From positions 1-10,124 of the forward strand of contig CANGOK010000105.1 in the NCBI GenBank assembly GCA_947455285.1: a DNA stretch of 10,124 nucleotides, read 5' to 3'. Under the pieces are notes generated by a model, which made no database searches, had not been told where the DNA came from, and saw only the letters and a program-made list of their open reading frames with translations. The translations under genes and the position numbers were made by a program. Positions 1-6,434 of the stretch are shown piece by piece. This DNA is from Beijerinckiaceae bacterium. GTDB lineage: Bacteria > Pseudomonadota > Alphaproteobacteria > Rhizobiales > Beijerinckiaceae. Each line of letters starts with the position of its first letter. Positions within the stretch are counted from its first letter, which is position 1.

Positions 1-459
1 CGCGCCAAGACCAATATCGACGCCTTCCGCGAGGCGCTGGCCAAGCGCGGCGGCGCCGCCCAGCCCAAGGCCGAATTTAAAGGCGGCGCGGCGATTGGCG
101 TGCTGCGCCAGATCGTGGTCGCCGACACGGATGCTGAGGCGCACGCCATCGCCGAACCTGCCGTCAAGCATCACCACGCGAACCTGACCTACCTCGCCCG
201 TAAGCACGCCCATGAAGGCAGCGTCGCCCAGCGCCTCAACATCCCGCTGGCCGCGAGCATCGAAGACGCGCTGCGCGAAGGCACGGTCATCGCGGGAACA
301 CCGGACACGGTCTGCGGCGAGATCGAACGTCAGGTCAGCGAAATGGGGATCAATTATCTCCTGACCTATCCCTTCTTCGGAACCATGCGTCTCGATCAGG
401 CCCTGCGCTCGCTCAATCTCTTCGCCAGCGAAGTGATGCCGAGGGTCGCGCACCTCTGA
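1..459 (+). CDS. LLM-class (luciferase-like) flavin-dependent oxidoreductase, C-terminal part
   Basis: The frame is open from base 1 to a TGA at 457-459, giving the last 152 residues of a protein whose 5' end lies outside the window. The tail resembles the C-terminal part of luciferase-like monooxygenases: a segment with GTPDTV (at about 301-318), which matches the family's usual G-x-P-x-x-V signature before a helix, then a short strand (INYLLTYPFFG) and a final helix ending in a Phe-Ala-x-Glu-Val-Met-Pro motif typical of these enzymes. Members use reduced FMN or F420 to oxidise organic substrates, often alkanesulfonates, amines or xenobiotics. The FMN pocket and N-terminal barrel are not visible, so substrate and cofactor are unknown. 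It is the first visible gene of a + strand run that continues with binding proteins, a reductase and VOC proteins, which fits a catabolic role (inference). Family assignment is fairly secure; the exact function is not. Confidence 0.85.
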   Translation, partial: RAKTNIDAFREALAKRGGAAQPKAEFKGGAAIGVLRQIVVADTDAEAHAIAEPAVKHHHANLTYLARKHAHEGSVAQRLNIPLAASIEDALREGTVIAGTPDTVCGEIERQVSEMGINYLLTYPFFGTMRLDQALRSLNLFASEVMPRVAHL

Positions 460-536
460 ACGCGGCGACGATTGACGCGCGCGGCGGCGGCGTTACCCTA
501 GCATGCAAGGGCAGCCCTCTTGGGGGCCATGCCCAT

Positions 537-542
537 AGGGAG
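537..542 (+). promoter_or_regulatory. Ribosome binding site that sets the start of the Bug/TctC-type gene
   Basis: AGGGAG sits 7 bases before the ATG at 550. It favours this start over the upstream in-frame ATGs at 520 and 529, which have no comparable site and would put ten or seven extra residues in front of a clean signal peptide. Confidence 0.75.
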
Positions 543-549
543 AACGTCC

Positions 550-1587
550 ATGTCGCGCGCCACAATGCTGGCGGGCGCAATCCTCGCCGCCGTCACCTCC
601 ATGGTGAGCGCACAGGCGCAGGATCTCGCGTCCGTCTGGAAGGGAAAGACCGTCACCATCGTCGTTGGCACCTCCGCAGGCGGCGGCTACGACACCTATG
701 CGCGGATGTTGGGTCGCTACATGGGCCGCCACATTCCGGGCAATCCCAATGTGGTGGTGACGAATATGCCCGGCGCGGGCAGCCATCTCATGGGCGGCTA
801 TATCTCAGGCGTCGCGGCGAAGGACGGAACATTCATCGGCGCGCCTTTCTCAGCACAGCCGCTTGGCCCCGTTCTCGAGGACGCATCGCAGCTTCGCTAC
901 GATCCCGCGAAACTCCATTATCTCGGCAGCGCCGATGTAGACGCCTTCCTATGCATCATCGGGAAAAACGCCCCGGTCAAAACCTTCGCCGATACCTTCC
1001 AGACCGAATTGATCATGGCGGGGACCGCGGAGACCGGATCGACCGGTTATCTGCCAGTCTTGCTCAACAATGTGCTGGGCACGAAATTCCGCATGGTCGT
1101 GGGCTATCCCGGCACACGCGAAATGACCAACGCCATCGAAAAAGGCGAAGTTCACGGCATGTGCGGCATGAACTGGTCGAGCATTCTGACCCAATACTCC
1201 AATATGATCAAAGCGGGCGAAATCTCGATCCTCGCGCAGGAGAACCTGACCGGGCATGCCGAAATGGACCGCATGGGCGTGCCGCGCACTGGCGATTTCG
1301 CCAAGACCGAGGAGCAACGACGCATCCTTGACATCGTCTATTCCCAGCAACTCTCCAGCCGACCCTTCTTCGTGGCCGCCGAAGTGGCGCCCGAACGGGT
1401 GGCGGCGCTGCGAAAGGCCTTCATGGACACTTGGAAAGATCCCGACTTGCTGGCGGAGGCAGGGAAGATGGGTTTGCAGGTCGGCCCCGTGAGCGGTGAA
1501 GACGTGCAGGCCCTGTTGGCGAAAATCTACGCAAGCCCTCCCGATCTTCTCGCCAAAGCCAAAGAGGCCATCAAAGTGAAGCGCTGA
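550..1587 (+). CDS. Bug/TctC-family periplasmic solute-binding protein
   Basis: A 345-residue exported protein, close to the usual size of the Bug (TctC) family, the extracytoplasmic receptors of tripartite tricarboxylate transporters that mostly bind carboxylates. Residues 1-23 form a signal peptide (Arg3, hydrophobic core, Ala-Gln-Ala cleavage site before Gln24). The mature part begins with the family pattern: a strand at about 34-39 followed by GGGYDTYAR at 44-52, then a strand leading into NMPGAG at 72-77, the two loops that hold the ligand carboxylate in studied members. The start at 550 is chosen from the AGGGAG site and the signal peptide. It lies 90 bases after the flavin oxidoreductase gene and 57 before the reductase gene. 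No TctA or TctB membrane subunit is present in the window, common for this expanded family, whose members often work with a distant permease. The ligand cannot be read from sequence. Confidence 0.88.
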   Translation: MSRATMLAGAILAAVTSMVSAQAQDLASVWKGKTVTIVVGTSAGGGYDTYARMLGRYMGRHIPGNPNVVVTNMPGAGSHLMGGYISGVAAKDGTFIGAPFSAQPLGPVLEDASQLRYDPAKLHYLGSADVDAFLCIIGKNAPVKTFADTFQTELIMAGTAETGSTGYLPVLLNNVLGTKFRMVVGYPGTREMTNAIEKGEVHGMCGMNWSSILTQYSNMIKAGEISILAQENLTGHAEMDRMGVPRTGDFAKTEEQRRILDIVYSQQLSSRPFFVAAEVAPERVAALRKAFMDTWKDPDLLAEAGKMGLQVGPVSGEDVQALLAKIYASPPDLLAKAKEAIKVKR

Positions 1588-1632
1588 GCGTGTTGCCAAG
1601 CGATAAAGTTGCGATAATTTGAAACTATAATT

Positions 1633-1637
1633 GGAGG
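1633..1637 (+). promoter_or_regulatory. Strong ribosome binding site for a GTG start
   Basis: GGAGG lies 7 bases before the GTG at 1645 and supports this non-ATG start. The next in-frame ATG is far inside the FMN-binding domain, so starting there would destroy the protein. Confidence 0.8.
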
Positions 1638-1644
1638 AAACGAC

Positions 1645-2595
1645 GTGCTGTCGCTCAAGGTCGCCCATATCGAAGATGCGACGCCGCGCATCAAGCGCAT
1701 CGAACTTGTATCCGCCGATGGCGGAACCCTGCCCGCCTTCACCGCCGGCGCACATATCGACCTCGAACTGGGAAATGGCGAGGCGCGCTCCTATTCACTG
1801 CTCAATGATCCATCGGAAACGAACCGCTATGTGATCGCCGTCCTTCGCGAGGCCAATGGGCGGGGCGGCTCGGCATGGATTCACGATTCATTGCGCGAAG
1901 GCGATCCGCTGGGTTCGCCTGCCCCCATCAATCATTTTCGCCTGAGCGAGGATGGCGAAAATCATATTCTCATCGCTGGCGGAATCGGGATCACGCCCAT
2001 CGCCAGCATGGCGGCGCGGCTGAAGGCGCTCGGCAAGAATTATGAGCTCCATTACTGCGCCCGCTCGGCTGAGGAAGCCGCCTTCGTCAATGAGCTTCAA
2101 TCCGTGCATGGCGACAAGTTGAAGCTGACCCTCGACGGCGGCGATCCATCGCGCGGGCTAGACGTGACCGCTCTGCTCGCCAAGCGCCCGAGCGCGGGCC
2201 ATGCCTATGTCTGCGGTCCCGCTGGCCTCATCCGCGCCGTGCGCGAGGCCGGACGCGAATGGCCCAAGGGCACCGTGCATTACGAACTCTTCAAGGGCTC
2301 TGAAGAAGACATCGCGCTGCGCAAGAGCGACCAGCCTTTCGACGTCGTGCTGAACAAATCCGGGCGCACGTTGCATGTGCCCGCCGACCTTTCGCTTCTC
2401 GACGTGCTGAAAGCCGAAGGCTTCAAGATCAAGACGCTCTGCAAGGAAGGCGTCTGCGGCACCTGTATCGTAGGGCTCATCTCAGGCAAGGCTGACCATC
2501 GCGATGACGTGCTGAGCGACGACGAACGCGAGGAATCCATGCAGGTTTGCGTATCGCGCGCCATGCCGGGCGAAACGCTGGTGCTCGATCTCTAA
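1645..2595 (+). CDS. PDR/VanB-family oxidoreductase (FMN, NAD(P)H, C-terminal [2Fe-2S])
   Basis: A 316-residue reductase of the phthalate dioxygenase reductase type (class IA), which passes electrons from NAD(P)H through FMN to a plant-type [2Fe-2S] centre and on to a Rieske oxygenase such as vanillate demethylase. The domain order is visible. The N-terminal flavin barrel has RSYSL at 48-52, the FMN phosphate motif. The nucleotide domain has GGIGITPI at 112-119 and CGP at 190-192. The ferredoxin domain carries Cys266, Cys271, Cys274 and Cys302 (C-x4-C-x2-C-x27-C), a complete cluster set. Length is normal for the family. Translation starts at a GTG behind GGAGG. It is followed 27 bases later by the first VOC gene. 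No Rieske oxygenase alpha subunit lies in the window, so its electron acceptor is unknown. The flavin oxidoreductase upstream is a less likely partner, because such enzymes normally take free reduced flavin. Confidence 0.93.
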   Translation: MLSLKVAHIEDATPRIKRIELVSADGGTLPAFTAGAHIDLELGNGEARSYSLLNDPSETNRYVIAVLREANGRGGSAWIHDSLREGDPLGSPAPINHFRLSEDGENHILIAGGIGITPIASMAARLKALGKNYELHYCARSAEEAAFVNELQSVHGDKLKLTLDGGDPSRGLDVTALLAKRPSAGHAYVCGPAGLIRAVREAGREWPKGTVHYELFKGSEEDIALRKSDQPFDVVLNKSGRTLHVPADLSLLDVLKAEGFKIKTLCKEGVCGTCIVGLISGKADHRDDVLSDDEREESMQVCVSRAMPGETLVLDL

Positions 2596-2610
2596 GCGAA
2601 TAATGTTTCA

Positions 2611-2615
2611 GGAGG
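2611..2615 (+). promoter_or_regulatory. Ribosome binding site of the first VOC gene
   Basis: GGAGG lies 7 bases before the ATG at 2623, within the 27-base gap behind the reductase gene. It fits translation within one operon mRNA. Confidence 0.75.
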
Positions 2616-2622
2616 ACAACCC

Positions 2623-3105
2623 ATGAGTTCAACAGCCAATCCGGTGGTCAAGACGAAGTCGCTGATCTGCGGCACGCTCGTGACGACCGATCTTTCACGC
2701 GCCCGCAAGATGCTGGAAGGCGCTCTCGGCATGGAATGCGTCTCGCCCTCCAAGGGCCTGCTCTATGCGCGCGATCGCGCTTTCGGTAAGGGCGGCGACA
2801 AGGCGGGAGAGCCCTATTGGGTGCTCGAAATTCGCGAGCGTGAAAATATCGAAGTCGCGCAGGAAATGCTCAACCATTGGGGCGTCGCAGCGCCCAGCCA
2901 GGCGGCGGTCGACGAAGCCTATGAGAAGCTGAGCGCCAACAAGGAAGAATTCGGCATCGCCCGCGTGCAGAAGCCGCGTTTCCGCAATGGCTCCTACGCC
3001 GTCTATTTCTCTGACAAGGACAGCAACTGGTGGGAAGTCGAATATCGCGCGCCCGAACTGATCTACACCGCCCTGCGTGAAAAGGGCGATCAATACGCCG
3101 ATTGA
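2623..3105 (+). CDS. VOC-family protein, first of a tandem pair, with an altered metal site
   Basis: A 160-residue single-chain protein of the vicinal oxygen chelate superfamily (glyoxalase I, extradiol dioxygenases, fosfomycin resistance). The two beta-alpha-beta-beta-beta modules show as a first strand at about 13-21 followed by a helix ending LGM (residues 35-37), and a second strand starting at His85 followed by a helix at about 93-104. The last strand holds NWWEVEY, with Glu138 at the usual third metal-ligand position. Aligned by eye with the next gene, the first ligand position is Cys16 in CGT, where its neighbour has His in HGT. His85 and Glu138 match the other two ligands. It may therefore bind metal differently, bind none, or pair with its neighbour. 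There is no signal peptide, so it should act in the cytoplasm. Its stop codon lies 11 bases before the next start. Fold assignment is good; the reaction is unknown. Confidence 0.87.
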   Translation: MSSTANPVVKTKSLICGTLVTTDLSRARKMLEGALGMECVSPSKGLLYARDRAFGKGGDKAGEPYWVLEIRERENIEVAQEMLNHWGVAAPSQAAVDEAYEKLSANKEEFGIARVQKPRFRNGSYAVYFSDKDSNWWEVEYRAPELIYTALREKGDQYAD

Positions 3106-3110
3106 GGGAG
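3105..3110 (+). promoter_or_regulatory. Ribosome binding site overlapping the previous stop codon
   Basis: AGGGAG begins on the last base of the first VOC gene's TGA and ends 6 bases before the ATG at 3117. It selects that ATG over the in-frame TTG at 3102, which overlaps the upstream gene and adds five residues. The arrangement suggests translational coupling of the two VOC proteins. Confidence 0.75.
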
Positions 3111-3116
3111 AGTCAC

Positions 3117-3560
3117 ATGTCAGCCATCACCCCGCTCGTCCAGAACGAGTTCTTTTCTCACGGCACGATCGAATGCACGGACATGGCCGCCACACGGCGG
3201 TTCCTGACCGACTTCCTCGGCCTCGACATCATCCGCCCGCTCAAGGAAGCGCAATATATGTGGAAGGGCGGACCATGGTCCGTCGTCTGCGTCTGCGTCG
3301 CTGATGGCGAAGCCAAGGACCAGAGCCCCGAGAACCATTTCAAACTCGCGGTCGAAGAAGCTGGCGACGTCGATTCCGCCCATGCGGCGGCGCTCGCGCA
3401 AAAGGATGACTACGGCATCGTTCAGGTTCATGACGTGCGCGAAGAAAACGGCGTACGGTCTTTCAAGCTTCAGGACCTGAACAAACATTGGTGGGAGATC
3501 GCCAATGTTTCGCAGGCCTATTACGACCGCCTGTTCGAAGCGGGCGATCGTCCGAACTGA
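3117..3560 (+). CDS. VOC-family protein, second of a tandem pair, with intact H/H/E metal triad
   Basis: A 147-residue VOC superfamily protein, homologous by eye to the gene just before it. The first strand carries His15 in SHGT and is followed by a helix ending in FLGLDII (about 33-39). The second module begins with His74 in ENHF. The final strand carries Glu127 in HWWEI. His15, His74 and Glu127 sit where extradiol dioxygenases and related enzymes hold Fe(II) or Mn(II), so a metal-dependent reaction such as ring cleavage, isomerisation or lyase activity is plausible, but the fold does not tell which. No signal peptide is seen. The start at 3117 follows the AGGGAG site. Spacing of 11 bases from the previous gene implies co-translation, and the pair may form a mixed dimer (inference). 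It is followed 44 bases later by the ABC binding protein gene. Confidence 0.9.
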   Translation: MSAITPLVQNEFFSHGTIECTDMAATRRFLTDFLGLDIIRPLKEAQYMWKGGPWSVVCVCVADGEAKDQSPENHFKLAVEEAGDVDSAHAAALAQKDDYGIVQVHDVREENGVRSFKLQDLNKHWWEIANVSQAYYDRLFEAGDRPN

Positions 3561-3591
3561 CGGCGCCCCCGAGAAGCGCAAACGAAAACAT

Positions 3592-3597
3592 GGGAGG
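3592..3597 (+). promoter_or_regulatory. Ribosome binding site that sets the start of the ABC binding protein
   Basis: GGGAGG lies 7 bases before the ATG at 3605. It overlaps the alternative in-frame ATG at 3590, which it therefore cannot serve, and rules out the far upstream start at 3488 inside the VOC gene. Confidence 0.8.
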
Positions 3598-3604
3598 GAA
3601 TAAC

Positions 3605-4528
3605 ATGCGCGCATTCAGTCGCATTCTGGGCGGGCTCGCAGTTTTGGGTCTCATGACCCTTGCGAGCCCGGCGGTTCAGGCGCAGGGTAAAGTCAATGTC
3701 GGTTACGTGACCGCGAGCGACTTCCTGCCCCTGCTGGTGGCCAAGGAAAAGGGCTTCTTCGAGAAGCGCGGCCTTGATGTGGAGCCAAAGCGCATCCCCA
3801 TCATCACCAACATTCCGCCCGCCCTCGTCTCGGGCGATCTCCAGATCGGCTCGGCGACCATGCCGCTTCTGCTGCAAGCCAATGACGGCGGGCTCGACAT
3901 GCGGCTTGTGGCTGGCGCGGCGCGCCACCTGAAGGAAACCTCCAAGATCGCGCTCATGGTGCGCAGCACGCTCAAGATCGAAAAGCCCGAAGATCTCAAG
4001 GGCAAGAAGATCGGCGTCGCCGGCTTCAACAGCACGATGGATGTTTTCGTGCGCAAATGGCTGAAGCTGAAGGGAATCGACCCGAAGGAAGTCACCTTCG
4101 TGGAAGCCGCCTTCCCGCAAATGCCGGATCTGCTCAAGGGCGGCACGGTGGACGCCGTGACCATCACCGAGCCCATGCGCTCCATCGCCCAAAAGAGCGG
4201 CGCGGCCTATGTCTTCGCCGATTATGTCGCCGAATATTACCCCGACCTTCTCATGGTGGGCTATATCGCCAACGGCGAATGGGCGACGAAGAACGCGGCC
4301 GCCATCAAGACCTTCCGCGAGGCCATGGACGAAGCCATCGCCTATATCGCCGCCAATTGGGATGAGACCCGGGGCATAGAACAGAAGGCCTTCGGCTTCA
4401 CCTCCAACGCGCCGACCGCCTACAAGACCGCCGTCAAACCGGACGATCTCGACACCTACATCACGGTCGGCAAGGAACTCGGGCTCTACCGCAGCGCGCT
4501 CGATCCCAAGAAGATGATCGTGAACTGA
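3605..4528 (+). CDS. ABC transporter substrate-binding protein, NMT1/THI5 (SsuA-like) type
   Basis: A 307-residue exported protein of the NMT1/SsuA/TauA type, the periplasmic receptors of ABC importers for sulfonates, nitrate, pyrimidine precursors and aromatic acids. Residues 1-26 form a signal peptide with Arg2 and Arg6, a hydrophobic core and an Ala-Val-Gln-Ala cleavage site. The mature protein has the family layout: an opening strand with GYV, a helix with LVAKEKGFFEKRGLDVE (about 41-57), a strand-loop with SGDLQIGSA, then KPEDLKGKKIGV at the start of the second lobe, and a later hinge strand with VDAVTITEP. No lipobox is seen, so a free periplasmic protein is likely. It is the last gene of the run, followed by a hairpin at 4535. 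No ABC permease or ATPase gene lies in the window, so its transporter is missing here. The ligand is unknown; SsuA, TauA and aromatic acid receptors are hard to separate by eye. Confidence 0.92.
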   Translation: MRAFSRILGGLAVLGLMTLASPAVQAQGKVNVGYVTASDFLPLLVAKEKGFFEKRGLDVEPKRIPIITNIPPALVSGDLQIGSATMPLLLQANDGGLDMRLVAGAARHLKETSKIALMVRSTLKIEKPEDLKGKKIGVAGFNSTMDVFVRKWLKLKGIDPKEVTFVEAAFPQMPDLLKGGTVDAVTITEPMRSIAQKSGAAYVFADYVAEYYPDLLMVGYIANGEWATKNAAAIKTFREAMDEAIAYIAANWDETRGIEQKAFGFTSNAPTAYKTAVKPDDLDTYITVGKELGLYRSALDPKKMIVN

Positions 4529-4534
4529 GAATGA

Positions 4535-4572
4535 GGGCGCGCGGCTGGATGCGCGCGCGCCCGTCTTCCCCT
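4535..4572 (+). terminator. Probable intrinsic terminator of the catabolic operon
   Basis: A perfect 9-base inverted repeat, GGGCGCGCG at 4535-4543 and its complement at 4554-4562, with a 10-base loop, begins 6 bases after the stop of the last operon gene. The tail after the stem (GTCTTCCCCT) is only moderately T-rich, so termination may be weak or Rho-assisted. The alternating GC runs also allow shifted pairings. Confidence 0.5.
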
Positions 4573-4606
4573 AGACTGACGCCCCACGTGCTGCTGAGGG
4601 GCTCGC

Positions 4607-5026
4607 ATGATCAGGATCGACAGCCGCACCAGCATCGATGAAGACGACCTGCGGGAAACCTTCATCCGGGCGTCGGGACCGGGCGGTCAGAACGTCAACA
4701 AAGTCTCGACCGCCGTTGAGCTGCGCTATGACGCGCGCGGCGCGGCGACCCTGCCCGAGGACGTGCGCGAGCGCCTGATGCGGCTCGCAGGCAGCCGCCT
4801 CACCCAGGACGGCGTTATCGTCATTCTCGCCCAAAGGTTCAGAACGCAGGAACGCAACCGGGCGGATGCGTTGGAGCGGCTCACGACCATGGTGCGTCAG
4901 GCGGCGACGCGGCCGATCAAGCGGATCGCCACCCGCCCCACCCTGGGCTCGAAAACCCGCCGCCTCACCGCCAAGAAAATAGCCTCGACCACAAAGTCCC
5001 TCCGCAAGAGACCACTGGATATTTGA
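4607..5026 (+). CDS. arfB: Alternative ribosome-rescue factor ArfB (peptidyl-tRNA hydrolase)
   Basis: A 139-residue homologue of ArfB/YaeJ, which enters the empty A site of stalled ribosomes and hydrolyses the peptidyl-tRNA, freeing ribosomes stuck on mRNAs without a stop codon. The catalytic GGQ is at 26-28 within GPGGQNVNK, the standard class I release factor motif in its ArfB form. It is followed by a short strand and a helix, then a segment (ILAQRFRTQERNRADAL) that closely matches the E. coli protein. The C-terminal tail from about residue 107 is rich in Lys and Arg, as needed to sit in the mRNA entry channel. Length equals that of E. coli ArfB (140). The start ATG has AGGGG 5 bases upstream. 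It stands alone between the terminator and a membrane protein gene, with no functional link to either. In alphaproteobacteria such factors commonly back up tmRNA. Identification is firm. Confidence 0.95.
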   Translation: MIRIDSRTSIDEDDLRETFIRASGPGGQNVNKVSTAVELRYDARGAATLPEDVRERLMRLAGSRLTQDGVIVILAQRFRTQERNRADALERLTTMVRQAATRPIKRIATRPTLGSKTRRLTAKKIASTTKSLRKRPLDI

Positions 5027-5120
5027 AGATTTTTAAGGGCCAGTGTTGCTACATATCAACAGCGCCCCCGCTGCAGCCTCTGTAAGGTGTTGGCGCGTCG
5101 CAATTCCCGTCGGCCCAGTC

Positions 5121-6359
5121 ATGTCCTTGTACCGCTCACAACCGCAACATTCAGGCGACCCGGCCACCATGTCGGGCGAGATCCTGCTGCGCATCGGCAT
5201 AGCGCTTTTCGCGGTGGCCGCGCCCTGCGCCGCGGTCGTGTCGCGGCGCACGCTCTTCGTGCTCCTGCCAGTGGCCGCCCTGCTCATGATCATCGGGAGC
5301 CTGCTGCTGCCGGGGGCGGCCACGCAGGTTCTGCGCCATCTGCGGACCGCCCTGACCCGTCCGCTCGTTCTCCTGCCGATCCTGCTGCTGATCTGGGCCG
5401 GGCTGTCCTTCGCCTGGACTCCCTTTCCGGCGCTGGCGACAGAACGCTATTTGCGAACCGCCGGAACGATCCTGATCACCTTCGCCGCTCTCGGCTGCCT
5501 GCCGGCCCGGGTGAAACCCACCTATTCCAACATGCTGCCGCTTGGCGTCTTGCTGGCCTCGATGGCCACGGTCGCAACGATGCTCCTGTCACAACAGACC
5601 GGGCAACCCGACTCCGAGGGAGGCGATACGCTTCAGAGAGCGGTCGCCGGGCTTGTAGCGCTCATGTGGCCGGCGATGACGGCGCTCGCTGCGCGGGGTT
5701 GGGGAACTCTGGCTGGTCTCTTGGGCGTTTGCGCCGCAGGCGCAGCGCTTTTGGTCGGCGCCCCCATCCCCCTCGCCGCGCTCCTGATCGGGGTCGCGGT
5801 CTTTTCAATTGGCTTTTCGGCGCCCGAGCGACTGGCCAAGATCCTGGGCCTCGGCGTTGCGGGCCTCCTCCTCGGCGCCCCAGTGATCATTCTAGCGCTT
5901 GATCCGCTGTCCTCCCGCCTTGATGGGCAAGGCTTCTTTGGGTTGCTGCACCTATGGGCGGAGATCGTCAAATCCGAGGGGCTGAAGCTCATCACCGGCC
6001 ACGGCTTCGACACGGCTGTGCGCGCCATGAACGCCGGGCTTCTGCCGTCAGGCGCGCCGCGCGGCATCCTGTTTGAGATCTGGTACGAGCTTGGGTTGGT
6101 CGGCGTGGGCGCCTCGGCCGTCCTTATGTGGTGCGCCTTCACAGCGGCCGGACGGATGGGGCGCCTGACGGGCGGCTACCTCATGGCGGGCCTCGCAACC
6201 GTGCTGACGATCTCCATCGCAGGCGTCTCGATCTCGCAGCTGTGGTGGACCACCCAGCTTGCGGGCGTGGCGCTCGCCTTCGCGGTCGCGATTCGCACGC
6301 AGGCGCGCGAAACCGAACGCGTCGCCACCGTGAATCAGCGGCCCGTGCTCAAGATCTGA
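5121..6359 (+). CDS. Multi-pass membrane protein of the O-antigen ligase/polymerase (Wzy_C-like) type
   Basis: A very hydrophobic protein of about 412 residues with roughly ten membrane segments. A C-terminal stretch has the layout of O-antigen ligase/polymerase domains: HLWAEIV at about 5950-5970, then GHGFDTA (5998-6018) and, after a short loop, LFEIWYELGLVG (6070-6105) before the last membrane segments. In this family the large periplasmic loop before the last segments carries the residues that join a lipid-linked polysaccharide to lipid A core or other acceptors. The start is uncertain: GTG 5043, ATG 5121 and ATG 5169 are all in frame and none has a good ribosome binding site. I chose 5121, which removes a non-hydrophobic Ala/Val-rich leader. 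No glycosyltransferase or other surface polysaccharide gene is nearby, so the substrate is unknown. It could equally be a capsule or exopolysaccharide polymerase-like protein. Confidence 0.72.
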   Translation: MSLYRSQPQHSGDPATMSGEILLRIGIALFAVAAPCAAVVSRRTLFVLLPVAALLMIIGSLLLPGAATQVLRHLRTALTRPLVLLPILLLIWAGLSFAWTPFPALATERYLRTAGTILITFAALGCLPARVKPTYSNMLPLGVLLASMATVATMLLSQQTGQPDSEGGDTLQRAVAGLVALMWPAMTALAARGWGTLAGLLGVCAAGAALLVGAPIPLAALLIGVAVFSIGFSAPERLAKILGLGVAGLLLGAPVIILALDPLSSRLDGQGFFGLLHLWAEIVKSEGLKLITGHGFDTAVRAMNAGLLPSGAPRGILFEIWYELGLVGVGASAVLMWCAFTAAGRMGRLTGGYLMAGLATVLTISIAGVSISQLWWTTQLAGVALAFAVAIRTQARETERVATVNQRPVLKI

Positions 6360-6422
6360 GCGCGGCCGGACTTGACGCCCCGCGCGAAGTCACGTTTGGC
6401 TGCGAACCTTGGAGATGGGTTT

Positions 6423-6428
6423 GGGGAG
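6423..6428 (+). promoter_or_regulatory. Ribosome binding site that sets the mntR start
   Basis: GGGGAG lies 6 bases before the ATG at 6435. It rejects the in-frame TTG at 6372 as a start, which would add 21 residues and sits only 12 bases past the previous stop. Confidence 0.75.
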
Positions 6429-6434
6429 AGTCGG

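Noticed and set aside
1593..1631. Promoter-like elements (TTGCCA, GATAAT, TATAAT) in the gap before the reductase gene
   Set aside because: Spacings are wrong: 14 bases from TTGCCA to GATAAT and 27 to TATAAT. The perfect TATAAT at 1626-1631 would put the start point inside the ribosome binding site. The gap is AT-rich, so an internal promoter remains possible but is not supported.
949..1755. A 268-codon minus-strand open frame across the binding protein and reductase genes
   Set aside because: It is antisense to two well-supported genes, His/Gly/Phe-rich and without a family signature.
6360..6385. Hairpin after the O-antigen ligase-like gene (GCGCGG and CCGCGC) as a terminator
   Set aside because: It has a 6-base stem with a 14-base loop and no T-run.
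6372..6400. TTGACG as a -35 box for mntR
   Set aside because: No acceptable -10 box lies 16-18 bases downstream, where the sequence is GTTTGGC.
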